DNA of 29,750 nucleotides, taken from contig JBPOJN010000072.1 in assembly GCA_052033505.1 (NCBI GenBank), forward strand, positions 1 through 29,750, in the 5' to 3' direction. Below are positions 7,368-15,119 of the stretch, one piece after another. The number at the start of each line of letters is the position of its first letter. Position 1 is the stretch's first letter. The notes beneath the pieces were generated by a model. That model worked only from the letters and a program-made list of their open reading frames with translations, was not told where the DNA came from and ran no database searches. Origin of the DNA: JBPOJN01 sp052033505 (lineage in GTDB: Bacteria > UBA10199 > JACPAL01 > GCA-016699445). The translations under genes and the position numbers were made by a program.

Positions 7368-8144
7368 ATGATAGCCCCTCATAGTTTAGTTCCTCCTTCC
7401 TGCTCCATGTCCCCTCTCGCGCAGGGAGAAGCTGCTTTTTTAACCAATACTCATAATCTAATTATAGAAAACCGGTTGCCTCAGGAGATCTCGCCTTTAA
7501 ATCGGGAATTGCTCTTAGGCCTTGTCACTCAGTCAGCACCGGCTCGAGTTTTTGCGGATTCTTTGGGCTCTATTATCGCGGGAAATGTTTGTCGGAGTTT
7601 AGGTGCGAACGTAGATTTGTGCGGTCCAGATCGATTGTTTGTCCCTTTTACGCCAAAAGCTCTTTGCAAAAAAAAACGTGTGGAAGTGCAGGCGATGGTC
7701 GATCAAAGCAGATTTTTAAAAACTGCCCAAGGAAATCCGGAAGTGATGGGCAGGACACTTGAAGTGTCTTGGTATGATTCCACTCAAAGTCACACCATTT
7801 TTCATGAGCTTCATGCCTGGATGGGTACCGCCGACGGGTTCTTTGCGAATTTATTTTTTTGTGGCCGCTTGCCGAACGGCAAGTCCGTGGTTCGCATCCC
7901 AACCGTCACCTTATTTGAACTGGCAGCGATGCAATTTTGTGAGCCCGCAACAAGCCGTAGATTGTGTGTGATTCCTGAAGGCCCGCCCCAGGAGCTGAGT
8001 GATCAGCTGATGGAAGATGGCTACTATCCTGTAGAAATGGGTATTACCAAGGGTAAGGCATGGAGCCTCCAGTCTTCAATGGGTTGGATAAAATGTGCGG
8101 TCGAAGCGATCATGACTTGGTCCGCCCTTAAAGCGCGCTCTTAA
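7368..8144 (+). CDS. Hypothetical protein of atypical base composition
   Basis: This is an open reading frame of 258 codons that I do not recognise. It has no signal peptide or membrane segment and is mixed alpha/beta-looking, with a Cys-containing stretch CRSLGANVDLCGPD near residues 74-87, HELHAWMGTADGF in the middle, and RLCVIPEGPPQELSDQLMEDGYYP near the C-terminus. It is visibly AT-richer than its neighbours, with codons such as TTA, ATT and AAT where they use GC-ending ones, which suggests recent acquisition. An alternative start is the Met at codon 14. A weak GAGA precedes the first ATG. It sits between divergent and unrelated genes, so context gives no function. Confidence 0.65.
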   Translation: MIAPHSLVPPSCSMSPLAQGEAAFLTNTHNLIIENRLPQEISPLNRELLLGLVTQSAPARVFADSLGSIIAGNVCRSLGANVDLCGPDRLFVPFTPKALCKKKRVEVQAMVDQSRFLKTAQGNPEVMGRTLEVSWYDSTQSHTIFHELHAWMGTADGFFANLFFCGRLPNGKSVVRIPTVTLFELAAMQFCEPATSRRLCVIPEGPPQELSDQLMEDGYYPVEMGITKGKAWSLQSSMGWIKCAVEAIMTWSALKARS

Positions 8145-8195
8145 AGATTGCGAATTTCCCTCGAAATCCCCATCTTAAGCCGTTAGCTATCTTTC

Positions 8196-9329
8196 GTGTC
8201 TTTCATTTACCTAGACCACAACGCCACGACGCCGGTTCTCCCCGAGGTCCGCGACGCCATGCTGCCTTTTTTGGGTGAGACGTTCGGAAATCCTTCGAGT
8301 CTTCACCGTGCCGGAGCGCAGGCGCGGCGCGCGTTGGATGAAGCGCGCGAGTCCGTCGCGCGTTGCCTGGGCGCTTCTCCGGAAGAGATTATTTTCACGA
8401 GCGGTGGGACCGAGGCGATTAACCAGGCGTTGTCTCACGCCTTGCAAAGTCCCAAGCCCATGGTTCTGACCACGGCCGTCGAGCATCAAGCCGTACTCAA
8501 GGCCTGCGAAGCTTTTAAAAATCAGGGGAAAACCGTCACATTGCTCGGCGTCGATCTCCAAGGCCGTCTTGACTTGGATGCTTGCCGGGCCGCGGTCACG
8601 GATAAGACGGCGTTAGTCTCCGTCATGCATGCGAATAACGAAATCGGAAATCTCTATCCCATTGAGGCCTTGGGCTCTCTCTGTCGCGAGAAGGGTGTTT
8701 GTTTCCATGTCGATGCGGTTCAGTCTTTGGGTAAGGTGAAGATCGATCTTGCCGTGCAGCCAGTAGACCTCATGTCTTTTTCGGGCCATAAAATTTACGG
8801 ACCAAAAGGCATCGGCGTTCTCTATGTCCGGAAGGGAGTGAAGCTGTCTCCCTTGCTTCGCGGGGGCTCGCAAGAGCGGGAGCGGCGTGCTGGTACGGAA
8901 AATCTTCCCGGTATCGTCGGATTTGCGAAAGCCCTCGAGATCGCCGTGAAAGATTTGGAGGCGGAATCTGTCCGTTTACATCGGCTCAGAAATACTTTGG
9001 AGCAAGGTTTACAAGAGCGCATCCCCGGCCTTTGTATCCACGGAGACTTGAAAAATCGCGTGTCCAATACGACGAATGTCGGTTTTTCTGGCCTTAAAAA
9101 CGATCTTCTTTTGATTGCGCTCGACCGCGAAGGTGTCCTCGTTTCCGCGGGCTCGGCTTGTGCTTCGGGGGCGTTGAAGCCTTCTCATGTGCTGTTGGCC
9201 ATGGGCATTCCACCCGAGGAAGCCAAGGGCTCTTTGAGATTTTCTCTTGGTCGGAGCACCTCCGATGATGATATAAACAAGGCTCTGGAGATTATCCCGC
9301 AAGTCGTTGAAAGATTGCGGAAAAATTAG
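8196..9329 (+). CDS. Cysteine desulfurase (NifS/IscS family)
   Basis: This 377-aa PLP enzyme mobilises sulfur from cysteine as a persulfide. It opens with the family hallmark YLDHNATTPV, followed by GNPSSLHRAG and FTSGGTEAINQAL. The PLP lysine is Lys199 in SGHKIYGPKGIG, and GSQERERRAGTEN follows. The catalytic Cys322 lies in the flexible loop SAGSACASGA, the long-loop (class I) type. The start codon is GTG; no Shine-Dalgarno sequence is visible. It is directly followed, one base apart, by mnmA, a sulfur acceptor pathway enzyme, and no IscU or IscA scaffold is adjacent. I therefore infer a main role in tRNA thiolation, although general Fe-S supply is not excluded. Confidence 0.94.
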   Translation: MSFIYLDHNATTPVLPEVRDAMLPFLGETFGNPSSLHRAGAQARRALDEARESVARCLGASPEEIIFTSGGTEAINQALSHALQSPKPMVLTTAVEHQAVLKACEAFKNQGKTVTLLGVDLQGRLDLDACRAAVTDKTALVSVMHANNEIGNLYPIEALGSLCREKGVCFHVDAVQSLGKVKIDLAVQPVDLMSFSGHKIYGPKGIGVLYVRKGVKLSPLLRGGSQERERRAGTENLPGIVGFAKALEIAVKDLEAESVRLHRLRNTLEQGLQERIPGLCIHGDLKNRVSNTTNVGFSGLKNDLLLIALDREGVLVSAGSACASGALKPSHVLLAMGIPPEEAKGSLRFSLGRSTSDDDINKALEIIPQVVERLRKN

Positions 9330-9330
9330 A

Positions 9331-10458
9331 ATGTCTTCGCTGTCGAAAAAAACCGTCGTCGTGGCCATGAGCGGAGGGGTCGACAGCTCCGTCGCCGCGC
9401 TGTTGCTGAAGCGCCAGGGTTACGATCTGATCGGCGTGTCTATGAAAACGCATGAAGCCCCGGAGGCTTCCTGCGATGGGGAAAACGCTACCGTCGTGGC
9501 TAAACTGCCCGCGAAAACCTGCTGCACGGCTTCCGACATCCAAGACGCGCGCCGGGTCTGCCAAATGTTAGACATTCCTTTTTACCCCATCGATTTCCAA
9601 AAAGAGTTCGCGACGAAGGTCATCGATTATTTCGGCAAGGAGTATTCCCAAGGCCGCACGCCGAATCCTTGCGTGGCTTGTAATAATCACCTGAAATTTG
9701 CCGAGCTCTTGAAATACGCCCAGAAGATGGGCGCTTATTATTTGGCGACCGGGCATTATGCGCGCAAGGTCTGCGATGAAGACGGACATTATCATCTGAT
9801 GAAGTCAAAAGACCGCGCCAAAGACCAAACGTACTTCCTCTTCGGCCTGCAGCAGGAAGCCTTGGAGCATATTCTCTTTCCCTTGGGAGATCTGGAAAAA
9901 TCAGAAGTGAGAGATCTCGCGCGCGAAGCGGGTTTCTCGACGGCGGAAAAGCCCGAGAGCCAGGAAATTTGTTTCGTGCCCGACGGCGACTACGCGAAGT
10001 TCATCGATAACAACCTGCCCGCCTATCGCGGTCACGCCGGGGACTTCGTCGATGAAGAGGGTAATGTCCTGGGGCAGCACCGCGGCATTCATGCGTACAC
10101 GATCGGACAGCGCCGTGGGACGGGGATCGCGACGGGTGACCGCATCTACGTGACTGACATCGTTCACGGCGAGGAAAAAGTCGTCTTGGGTCCCAAGGAA
10201 TCCCTCCTGCGCCGCGGGTTGAAAGCGAACCACGTCTCATGGATTCATCGGAGTCTAGCGCGCGAAGGGATGCCGGTGGACGTGAAGATCCGTCACCGCG
10301 AGAGGACGCTGCCGGGCGTGCTCCGGATCGAAAACGAGACCAATATCCGCATCGATTTCAATGTCCCTGAAGGCCCGGTCACGCCGGGCCAGGCCGTCGT
10401 CGTCTATCACGGCGAGGAAGTCTTGGGCGGCGGTTTCATTGAGAAGGGAATTCCTTAA
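9331..10458 (+). CDS. mnmA: tRNA-specific 2-thiouridylase MnmA
   Basis: The product (375 aa) catalyses ATP-dependent 2-thiolation of U34 in Glu, Gln and Lys tRNAs. The PP-loop SGGVDSS is at residues 14-20. GRTPNPCVACN holds the catalytic Cys114, and ESQEICFVPDGDY holds the second redox Cys214. GHYARK, KDQTYFLFGL and AYTIGQRRGTGIATG are further family blocks, ending in the beta-barrel C-terminal domain. I chose the ATG at 9331. A TTG at 9307 would extend the protein by eight residues into the desulfurase gene and is not needed for the domain. It is the second gene of a probable desulfurase-mnmA-rnc unit with one- and five-base gaps. Confidence 0.96.
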   Translation: MSSLSKKTVVVAMSGGVDSSVAALLLKRQGYDLIGVSMKTHEAPEASCDGENATVVAKLPAKTCCTASDIQDARRVCQMLDIPFYPIDFQKEFATKVIDYFGKEYSQGRTPNPCVACNNHLKFAELLKYAQKMGAYYLATGHYARKVCDEDGHYHLMKSKDRAKDQTYFLFGLQQEALEHILFPLGDLEKSEVRDLAREAGFSTAEKPESQEICFVPDGDYAKFIDNNLPAYRGHAGDFVDEEGNVLGQHRGIHAYTIGQRRGTGIATGDRIYVTDIVHGEEKVVLGPKESLLRRGLKANHVSWIHRSLAREGMPVDVKIRHRERTLPGVLRIENETNIRIDFNVPEGPVTPGQAVVVYHGEEVLGGGFIEKGIP

Positions 10459-10463
10459 ACTCC

Positions 10464-11189
10464 ATGGCCTTGACCGCCGACGAAAAAAAGAAGTTCAAAA
10501 TTTTGGAAAAATCCTTCGGACATTCGTTCGGCGATAAGGATTTTTTAAAACACGCACTGACGCATAAATCCTTCGCCCACGAAAACAAACTCGCGCCTGA
10601 AGAGCATAACGAACGCCTCGAGTTTTTGGGTGACGCCGTGCTCGAGCTCGCGATCAGCGAATTCCTCATGGAGAAATTCCCGCATTATTCCGAAGGCGAT
10701 CTCTCGAAGCTGCGTGCCTCGATCGTGAACGAAAAACAGTTGGCCACCATCGCGCGTATGTTCGGTCTTGGAAATTATTTGTACTTGGGCAAGGGCGAAG
10801 AGCAGACTAGCGGCCGCGAAAAGTCGTCTCTTCTCGCCGATGCCTACGAAGCCGTCTTGGGCGCCGTTTATTTGGACAAAGGATTCGCAAAAGTCTCGGA
10901 GGTCATCCGTAAACACTATTCGGAGATCTTGGACAACCCCACACGTGAGATTTCGTACAAAGACTACAAGACCGAGTTGCAGGAGAAATCTCAGGATCTC
11001 TTCAACGCCACGCCGCGCTATCGCACCGTTTCAGAGACTGGGCCGGACCATGACAAGGTCTTCGAGATCGAGATTTTCCTCAGGAATGAAATCATGGGCC
11101 GCGGTAGGGGCCGCTCCAAGAAGGAAGCCGAGCAGATGGCGGCCAATGAAGCCCTTCAAAAACTCGCTTCTGAAAAACCCAGCAATTGA
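10464..11189 (+). CDS. rnc: Ribonuclease III
   Basis: This 241-aa double-strand-specific endonuclease processes pre-rRNA and structured mRNAs. The catalytic signature ERLEFLGDAVL is at residues 50-60. SSLLADAYEAVLGAVYLD provides the second acidic cluster. A double-stranded-RNA-binding domain follows (DYKTELQEKSQ to the end, with KKEAEQMAANEALQKL). The length is typical. It lies five bases after mnmA and upstream of era, the common rnc-era order. Its likely substrates include the long complementary stems flanking the 16S and 23S genes in this same window. Confidence 0.97.
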   Translation: MALTADEKKKFKILEKSFGHSFGDKDFLKHALTHKSFAHENKLAPEEHNERLEFLGDAVLELAISEFLMEKFPHYSEGDLSKLRASIVNEKQLATIARMFGLGNYLYLGKGEEQTSGREKSSLLADAYEAVLGAVYLDKGFAKVSEVIRKHYSEILDNPTREISYKDYKTELQEKSQDLFNATPRYRTVSETGPDHDKVFEIEIFLRNEIMGRGRGRSKKEAEQMAANEALQKLASEKPSN

Positions 11190-11223
11190 TTGCGCGTCCG
11201 TCGCGGTATGGTAGACGCCCCGC

Positions 11224-12117
11224 ATGTTTAAATCCGGATATATCGCCATCGTCGGTCGGCCCAACGTCGGGAAATCGACCTTATTAAACGCCCTCTTGGG
11301 CCAGAAGCTGGCCTCGGTCTCTCCGAAGCCCCAGATGACGCGACACCGGATCTTGGGCATTAAAAACGTCCCTGGCGCCCAGATGCTCTTCTTGGATAGC
11401 CCGGGTATCCACACGCCTCATCGTAGCTTGAACGAATACATGATCGAAGAAGCCTACTCGGTCTTGAACGATGCCGACGTCATCCTCATGATGACGGAGC
11501 CGAATAAATATCTGCTCGATGAAGACCGTAAAATTTACGAGAAGGCGAAAAAGAACGGCAAACCCATCCTCTTCCTGATCAACAAAGTCGACACCGGCGA
11601 CCAGAGGCACATCCTGCCTTATATGGACCAGATCATTCGGGAATTGTCGCCTGCGGCCGTTATCACGATTTCGGCGATTTCTGGCTATGGCCTCGAGGCG
11701 ATCGAGTCCGAAATCATGAAGGCCCTGCCCGAGGGCCCCGTGTATTTTCCTGAAGACCAGGTGACCGACCGGTCGGAGAGGTTTTTTGCGGCCGAGGTGA
11801 TCCGCGAAAAGATCATGGCGCTTACGCGCGAGGAGGTCCCGTATTCCGTGACCGTCCTGATCGAAGAGTTCAAAGAACCTCGTGAAAGCGACCGGAAGAA
11901 AATTGTCAAAATCCGGGCCGCCATCATTATCGACAAGGAATCCCAAAAATTCATTTTAGTGGGCCATGGCGGCAGCATGATCAAAAAGATAGGGCAGGAG
12001 TCGCGGCTGGAATTGGAGAAGCTTCTCGAAATGCCCGTTTTCCTGGATTTGTTCGTGCGAGTCGAAAAGGATTGGTCGAAGGATGCCCGGAAAGTCCGGG
12101 AATTTGAAGGGGATTAA
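11224..12117 (+). CDS. era: GTPase Era
   Basis: The product (297 aa) is the essential GTPase that binds the 3' end of 16S rRNA during small-subunit assembly. The G1 loop GRPNVGKST is at residues 11-19. The switch region KPQMTRHRILGI, the G3 motif DSPGIH and the G4 motif NKVD follow. The C-terminal KH domain contains KIRAAIIIDKESQKFILVGH and GGSMIKKIGQESR. The length and order match the family. The start lies 34 bases after rnc with no Shine-Dalgarno sequence. The 16S gene in this window ends in GATCACCTCCTTT, the sequence Era is known to contact. Confidence 0.97.
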   Translation: MFKSGYIAIVGRPNVGKSTLLNALLGQKLASVSPKPQMTRHRILGIKNVPGAQMLFLDSPGIHTPHRSLNEYMIEEAYSVLNDADVILMMTEPNKYLLDEDRKIYEKAKKNGKPILFLINKVDTGDQRHILPYMDQIIRELSPAAVITISAISGYGLEAIESEIMKALPEGPVYFPEDQVTDRSERFFAAEVIREKIMALTREEVPYSVTVLIEEFKEPRESDRKKIVKIRAAIIIDKESQKFILVGHGGSMIKKIGQESRLELEKLLEMPVFLDLFVRVEKDWSKDARKVREFEGD

Positions 12118-12128
12118 GGCCCTTTTCA

Positions 12129-12158
12129 TTGACACCCTTCGCTTAAGAATCTTATATT
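12129..12158 (+). promoter_or_regulatory. Predicted strong sigma70-type promoter of zapA
   Basis: A consensus -35 TTGACA (12129-12134) and -10 TATATT (12153-12158) are separated by 18 bases. The expected transcription start is about 12165, the same base as the GTG of zapA. It also lies upstream of the 6S RNA candidate, which could be cut from this transcript. Confidence 0.75.
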
Positions 12159-12164
12159 TTTAAG

Positions 12165-12536
12165 GTGAAGCCTCAGCAAAAAATCCTGAAAGTCTTGGAC
12201 CAAAAGTTAAGCGTCAGGACGGAGGCGAGCGATGATCACGTTTCGGCGGTTGAAGCTCTGGTCAATGAACGTCTCCGCGCAGTGCTGGACAAGAATAAAA
12301 CGGCTTCCACGCTCTCTGCGGCCTTGTTGGTTTGCCTTAATATCGCCGACGAGCTTTTGACGCAGAAAAGCGCCGTAAAACAAAATAAACAGAAGGCAGC
12401 GGCGCGCGTTCGTGATATTATTGGCCTTGTAGACGCGTGTTTGGCCCAGGAAGCCTCTTCAGAAGTTGAGGAAGCTCAAGGGTTGGTGGAGTCCGGTGTC
12501 TCGGACGAAGCATTAGCCTCAGAAGCGGGTTTTTAA
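12165..12536 (+). CDS. zapA: Cell division protein ZapA-like
   Basis: The product (123 aa) resembles ZapA, the small protein that crosslinks FtsZ protofilaments. The N-terminal beta region (KILKVLDQKLSVRTEASDD) is followed by VEALVNERLRAV and by SAALLVCLNIADELL, the pattern of the ZapA globular domain and start of its long helix. The C-terminal tail is acidic and variable. The gene starts with GTG at the predicted transcription start, so the mRNA may be leaderless. Position also supports the call: zapA, 6S RNA and 5-formyl-THF cyclo-ligase form a recurrent neighbourhood in proteobacteria. Similarity is moderate, so the name rests on both sequence and context. Confidence 0.8.
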   Translation: MKPQQKILKVLDQKLSVRTEASDDHVSAVEALVNERLRAVLDKNKTASTLSAALLVCLNIADELLTQKSAVKQNKQKAAARVRDIIGLVDACLAQEASSEVEEAQGLVESGVSDEALASEAGF

Positions 12537-12555
12537 TTTTTGAGATTTTGTATCG

Positions 12556-12735
12556 AGTTCCCCTGCGTTGTTCGTGATGGCAATGTTTTTTGAACCTATA
12601 AAAACATTCAGGGGGTCGTCCCTTAACGGTGGTGTGCAAGCCCATCAAACGAATGGGAAGCCTAAAGCCGTCATATGACCCCCGTCTTATTAGCTTGGGT
12701 TCAAAGGCTAATCCACACGGCAAAGGCAGGGGATT
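12556..12735 (+). ncRNA. ssrS: 6S RNA candidate
   Basis: The region between zapA and the cyclo-ligase gene can fold into the long interrupted hairpin of 6S RNA, the regulator that occupies sigma70 RNA polymerase. Nested pairs are CCCCTGC (12560-12566) with GCAGGGG (12726-12732), TTTGAACC (12589-12596) with GGTTCAAA (12698-12705), and GGGGGTC (12611-12617) with GACCCCC (12677-12683). An apical hairpin CCCAT/ATGGG lies at 12641-12657. The unpaired stretches after the second pair (TATAAAAACATTCA and GTCTTATTAGCTT) form the expected central bubble. Size (about 180 nt) and genomic position match known ssrS loci. End points are estimates. No separate clear promoter was found, so processing from the zapA transcript is possible. 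Confidence 0.85.
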
Positions 12736-12742
12736 GAATGTG

Positions 12743-12763
12743 CCCTGTACCGGACGTACAGGG
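12743..12763 (-). repeat. REP-like palindrome, copy 2 (3' of 6S RNA)
   Basis: CCCTGTAC and GTACAGGG flank CGGAC. Read on the minus strand it matches the mccA copy at 4115-4138 plus the following CAC, except for one missing base. It lies about ten bases after the 6S closing stem and could act as a 3' processing or stopping hairpin, although no T-run follows. Confidence 0.8.
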
Positions 12764-12894
12764 TAGATTCTGCGGCCTCTTCCATAAGGGAAGGGACCGA
12801 TACGGTGGACGTAGGTTTTAGGTCTTGCATAAGGAATGAACTTTTTTACGCCTTTGGATTTTTTTGGATCGTTTTTAAGAAAAAACAGGAAGCG

Positions 12895-13560
12895 ATGCCG
12901 CGATTTTTTCCGCGCACGCTTCTGACCTCCTCACAAGGCGCCGTTCTTTCCCTCTGCAGCCAGTTCATCTCACGACAAGCGGATCTTAACGTGCAAGCCA
13001 AACGAGAGATGCGTTCTCGGATGCTTCAGCTCCGTGAAGCGCTTTCCGCCGAGGAGGCGGATGATCGCAGCGTCCCCGTCCTCGAACGGGTCATGACCTC
13101 CGATCTCTGGCGCTCCGCGAAAACCGTTGGACTCTACGCGACGACGCGTACCGAGATCAGGACCGACGGGTTGTTTTACGAGGCTTTGCGTTTAGGAAAA
13201 ACCGCCGCTTTTCCGCAGGTCCTAGGAGATCGCTTGCAATTCCGGGTCGTCAACGACGTCGAATCCCTAAAAACCGGTCCGTTCGGCATTCGCGAGCCTC
13301 ATTCCGGGGACGTGGTCGAAGCTTCGGAAATGGATTTGATCATATTGCCGGGCTTAGCCTTCGATACACAAGGCGTACGGCTGGGATATGGCCGCGGTTA
13401 TTACGACCGCGCCCTCGAAGGGCGTGCTTCGGGCCGGGGCGCGACGGCCGGTCTGTGTTATGACTTTCAATATGTCGAACGCCTCCCGCGCGAAGCGTGG
13501 GACGTAGCGTGCGACTGGATTTTTTCCGAATCGAAAACGATAGCAGTCAACGGAGGTTGA
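12895..13560 (+). CDS. fthC: 5-formyltetrahydrofolate cyclo-ligase
   Basis: The enzyme converts 5-formyl-THF to 5,10-methenyl-THF with ATP. The recognisable domain begins at QAKREMRSRMLQLREALSAEE and ends with the ATP-binding signature LGYGRGYYDRAL, after DLIILPGLAFDTQG. The start is uncertain. The ATG at 12895 has AGGA four bases upstream and gives 221 aa with an extra 30-residue N-terminus. A GTG at 12991 gives 189 aa, the usual family size, but has no good Shine-Dalgarno sequence. A GTG at 12805 is also in frame. It lies downstream of the 6S RNA, as in many proteobacteria, and one base upstream of rny. Confidence 0.92.
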   Translation: MPRFFPRTLLTSSQGAVLSLCSQFISRQADLNVQAKREMRSRMLQLREALSAEEADDRSVPVLERVMTSDLWRSAKTVGLYATTRTEIRTDGLFYEALRLGKTAAFPQVLGDRLQFRVVNDVESLKTGPFGIREPHSGDVVEASEMDLIILPGLAFDTQGVRLGYGRGYYDRALEGRASGRGATAGLCYDFQYVERLPREAWDVACDWIFSESKTIAVNGG

Positions 13561-13561
13561 T

Positions 13562-15118
13562 ATGGAGTCTCCTTTTTTTATGCCCGGCGCCGCTCTCCTG
13601 ATCGGGTTGGCGGTCGGTTTTTTCGTCCGTAAAAGTATTTTGAAGAGCGAATCGAAACTGGCAGCCTCGCAAGCGGCCGCGGTACTAGAAGAGGCCAAGA
13701 AAAAGGCCGATTTAATCGCTAAAGAAGCCGAGTTCGCGGCGCGCGATCAGGTGCTCAAGTCTCGTCTGGAATTGGAAGAAGAGGAAAAGCGCCGCCGTCA
13801 GGAACTTTCCGCGATCGAGAAGAGAATCGTTCAAAAAGAAGAGAACCTCGACCGCAAGGTCGAAGTCATCGAGAGACGCGAGACCGACATCCGCCGCTCC
13901 GAGCAAGGTTTCGAAACAAAGCGGAAGGGGTTGGAGGATCTAGAAAAGAAATATGAAGGCATGATCGAGGAATCCAAACAGTACCTCGAGAGGCTTTCCG
14001 GTACGACCGCGGAAGAAGCCAAAAGGATCTTGATCGATAAAATGACCTCTGAGGCCAATCACGAGGCTGCCAAAAAGATCAGAATGATCGAAGAAGAGGC
14101 CAAGGAAAGCGCCGAAAAGAACGCCAAAAAAATCATCTCGCTCGCGGTCGAGCGTATGGCTGGAGAATGGGTTCAGGAGTCTTCCGTTTCTGTCGTGAAA
14201 TTGCCCTCGGAAGACATGAAGGGTCGCGTGATCGGGCGCGAAGGCCGTAACATCCGCTCGTTGGAGCAAATGACCGGTGTCGACTTGATCATCGACGACA
14301 CGCCAGGCGCCGTCGTCCTTTCTTCCCACAATCCGATCCGCCGCGAAATCGCGCGCATGACCCTGGAGAGGCTTTTGACCGATGGCCGCATTCATCCTGC
14401 GCGCATCGAAGAAATGATGGATAAGGTCACCCAGGAAGTCGAAAAGGGCATCCGGGACGCGGGTCAGCAGGCCTTGTTTGATCTCGACATCCACGGCGTT
14501 CATCCCGAGTTGATCAAATTATTGGGCGCCTTGAAGTATCGTTATAGCTACGCCCAGAACGTCTTGAATCATTCCATCGAAGTCGGCTTCCTCTGCGGCA
14601 TCATGGCGGCAGAGTTAGGTCTCGATCCGAAGCTCGCGCGCCGCGCCGGTCTCTTGCACGACATCGGCAAGGCCGTCTCGCACGAGATCGAAGGCTCGCA
14701 CGCGGTCATCGGCGGGGAATTGACGAAGAAATACGGCGAACCTCTGGCGGTCGTGCACGGCGTCTGGGCCCATCACGAAGACATTCCGCAAGAAAGCGTT
14801 TTGGACCACTTGGTCGAAGCCGCCGACGCCTTGTCCGGCGCCCGTCCCGGTGCGCGCATGGAATCCGCCGAGACTTACGTCAAGCGCCTCGACGACCTCG
14901 AAAGTATCGCGACGTCTTACGACAAAGTCGAGAAAGCCTTCGCAATCCAGGCAGGCCGCGAACTGCGCGTCATGGTGCAACCCGACCGCATCAGCGATAC
15001 CGATGCCTTGATGCTATGCAAAGACATCGCGAAGAAAATTGAAAGCCAGTTGACGTATCCGGGTCAGATCAAGGTGACGGTCATTCGCGAGACGCGCGCT
15101 GTAGATTTTGCGAAGTAA
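13562..15118 (+). CDS. rny: Ribonuclease Y
   Basis: This 518-aa membrane-anchored endoribonuclease initiates mRNA decay in many bacteria. A single N-terminal membrane segment (about residues 5-20, ALLIGLAVGFFV) is followed by a long charged coiled coil to about residue 195. The KH domain has GRVIGREGRNIRSLEQMTG, and the HD domain carries His337 (NHSIEVG), LLHDIGKA (His366-Asp367) and AHHEDI. The length matches the family (about 520). An excellent GGAGG at 13551-13555 precedes the ATG, which is one base after the cyclo-ligase stop. It is normally linked to ymdB, as here, but an inserted antisense gene separates the two. Confidence 0.97.
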   Translation: MESPFFMPGAALLIGLAVGFFVRKSILKSESKLAASQAAAVLEEAKKKADLIAKEAEFAARDQVLKSRLELEEEEKRRRQELSAIEKRIVQKEENLDRKVEVIERRETDIRRSEQGFETKRKGLEDLEKKYEGMIEESKQYLERLSGTTAEEAKRILIDKMTSEANHEAAKKIRMIEEEAKESAEKNAKKIISLAVERMAGEWVQESSVSVVKLPSEDMKGRVIGREGRNIRSLEQMTGVDLIIDDTPGAVVLSSHNPIRREIARMTLERLLTDGRIHPARIEEMMDKVTQEVEKGIRDAGQQALFDLDIHGVHPELIKLLGALKYRYSYAQNVLNHSIEVGFLCGIMAAELGLDPKLARRAGLLHDIGKAVSHEIEGSHAVIGGELTKKYGEPLAVVHGVWAHHEDIPQESVLDHLVEAADALSGARPGARMESAETYVKRLDDLESIATSYDKVEKAFAIQAGRELRVMVQPDRISDTDALMLCKDIAKKIESQLTYPGQIKVTVIRETRAVDFAK

Positions 15119-15119
15119 A

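Noticed and set aside
7798..7815. HELHAW in the orphan protein as a zinc-protease motif
   Set aside because: It does not match HExxH and no third ligand is apparent.
9307..9330. Upstream TTG start for mnmA
   Set aside because: It would overlap the desulfurase gene and add residues outside the family domain; the ATG at 9331 fits better.
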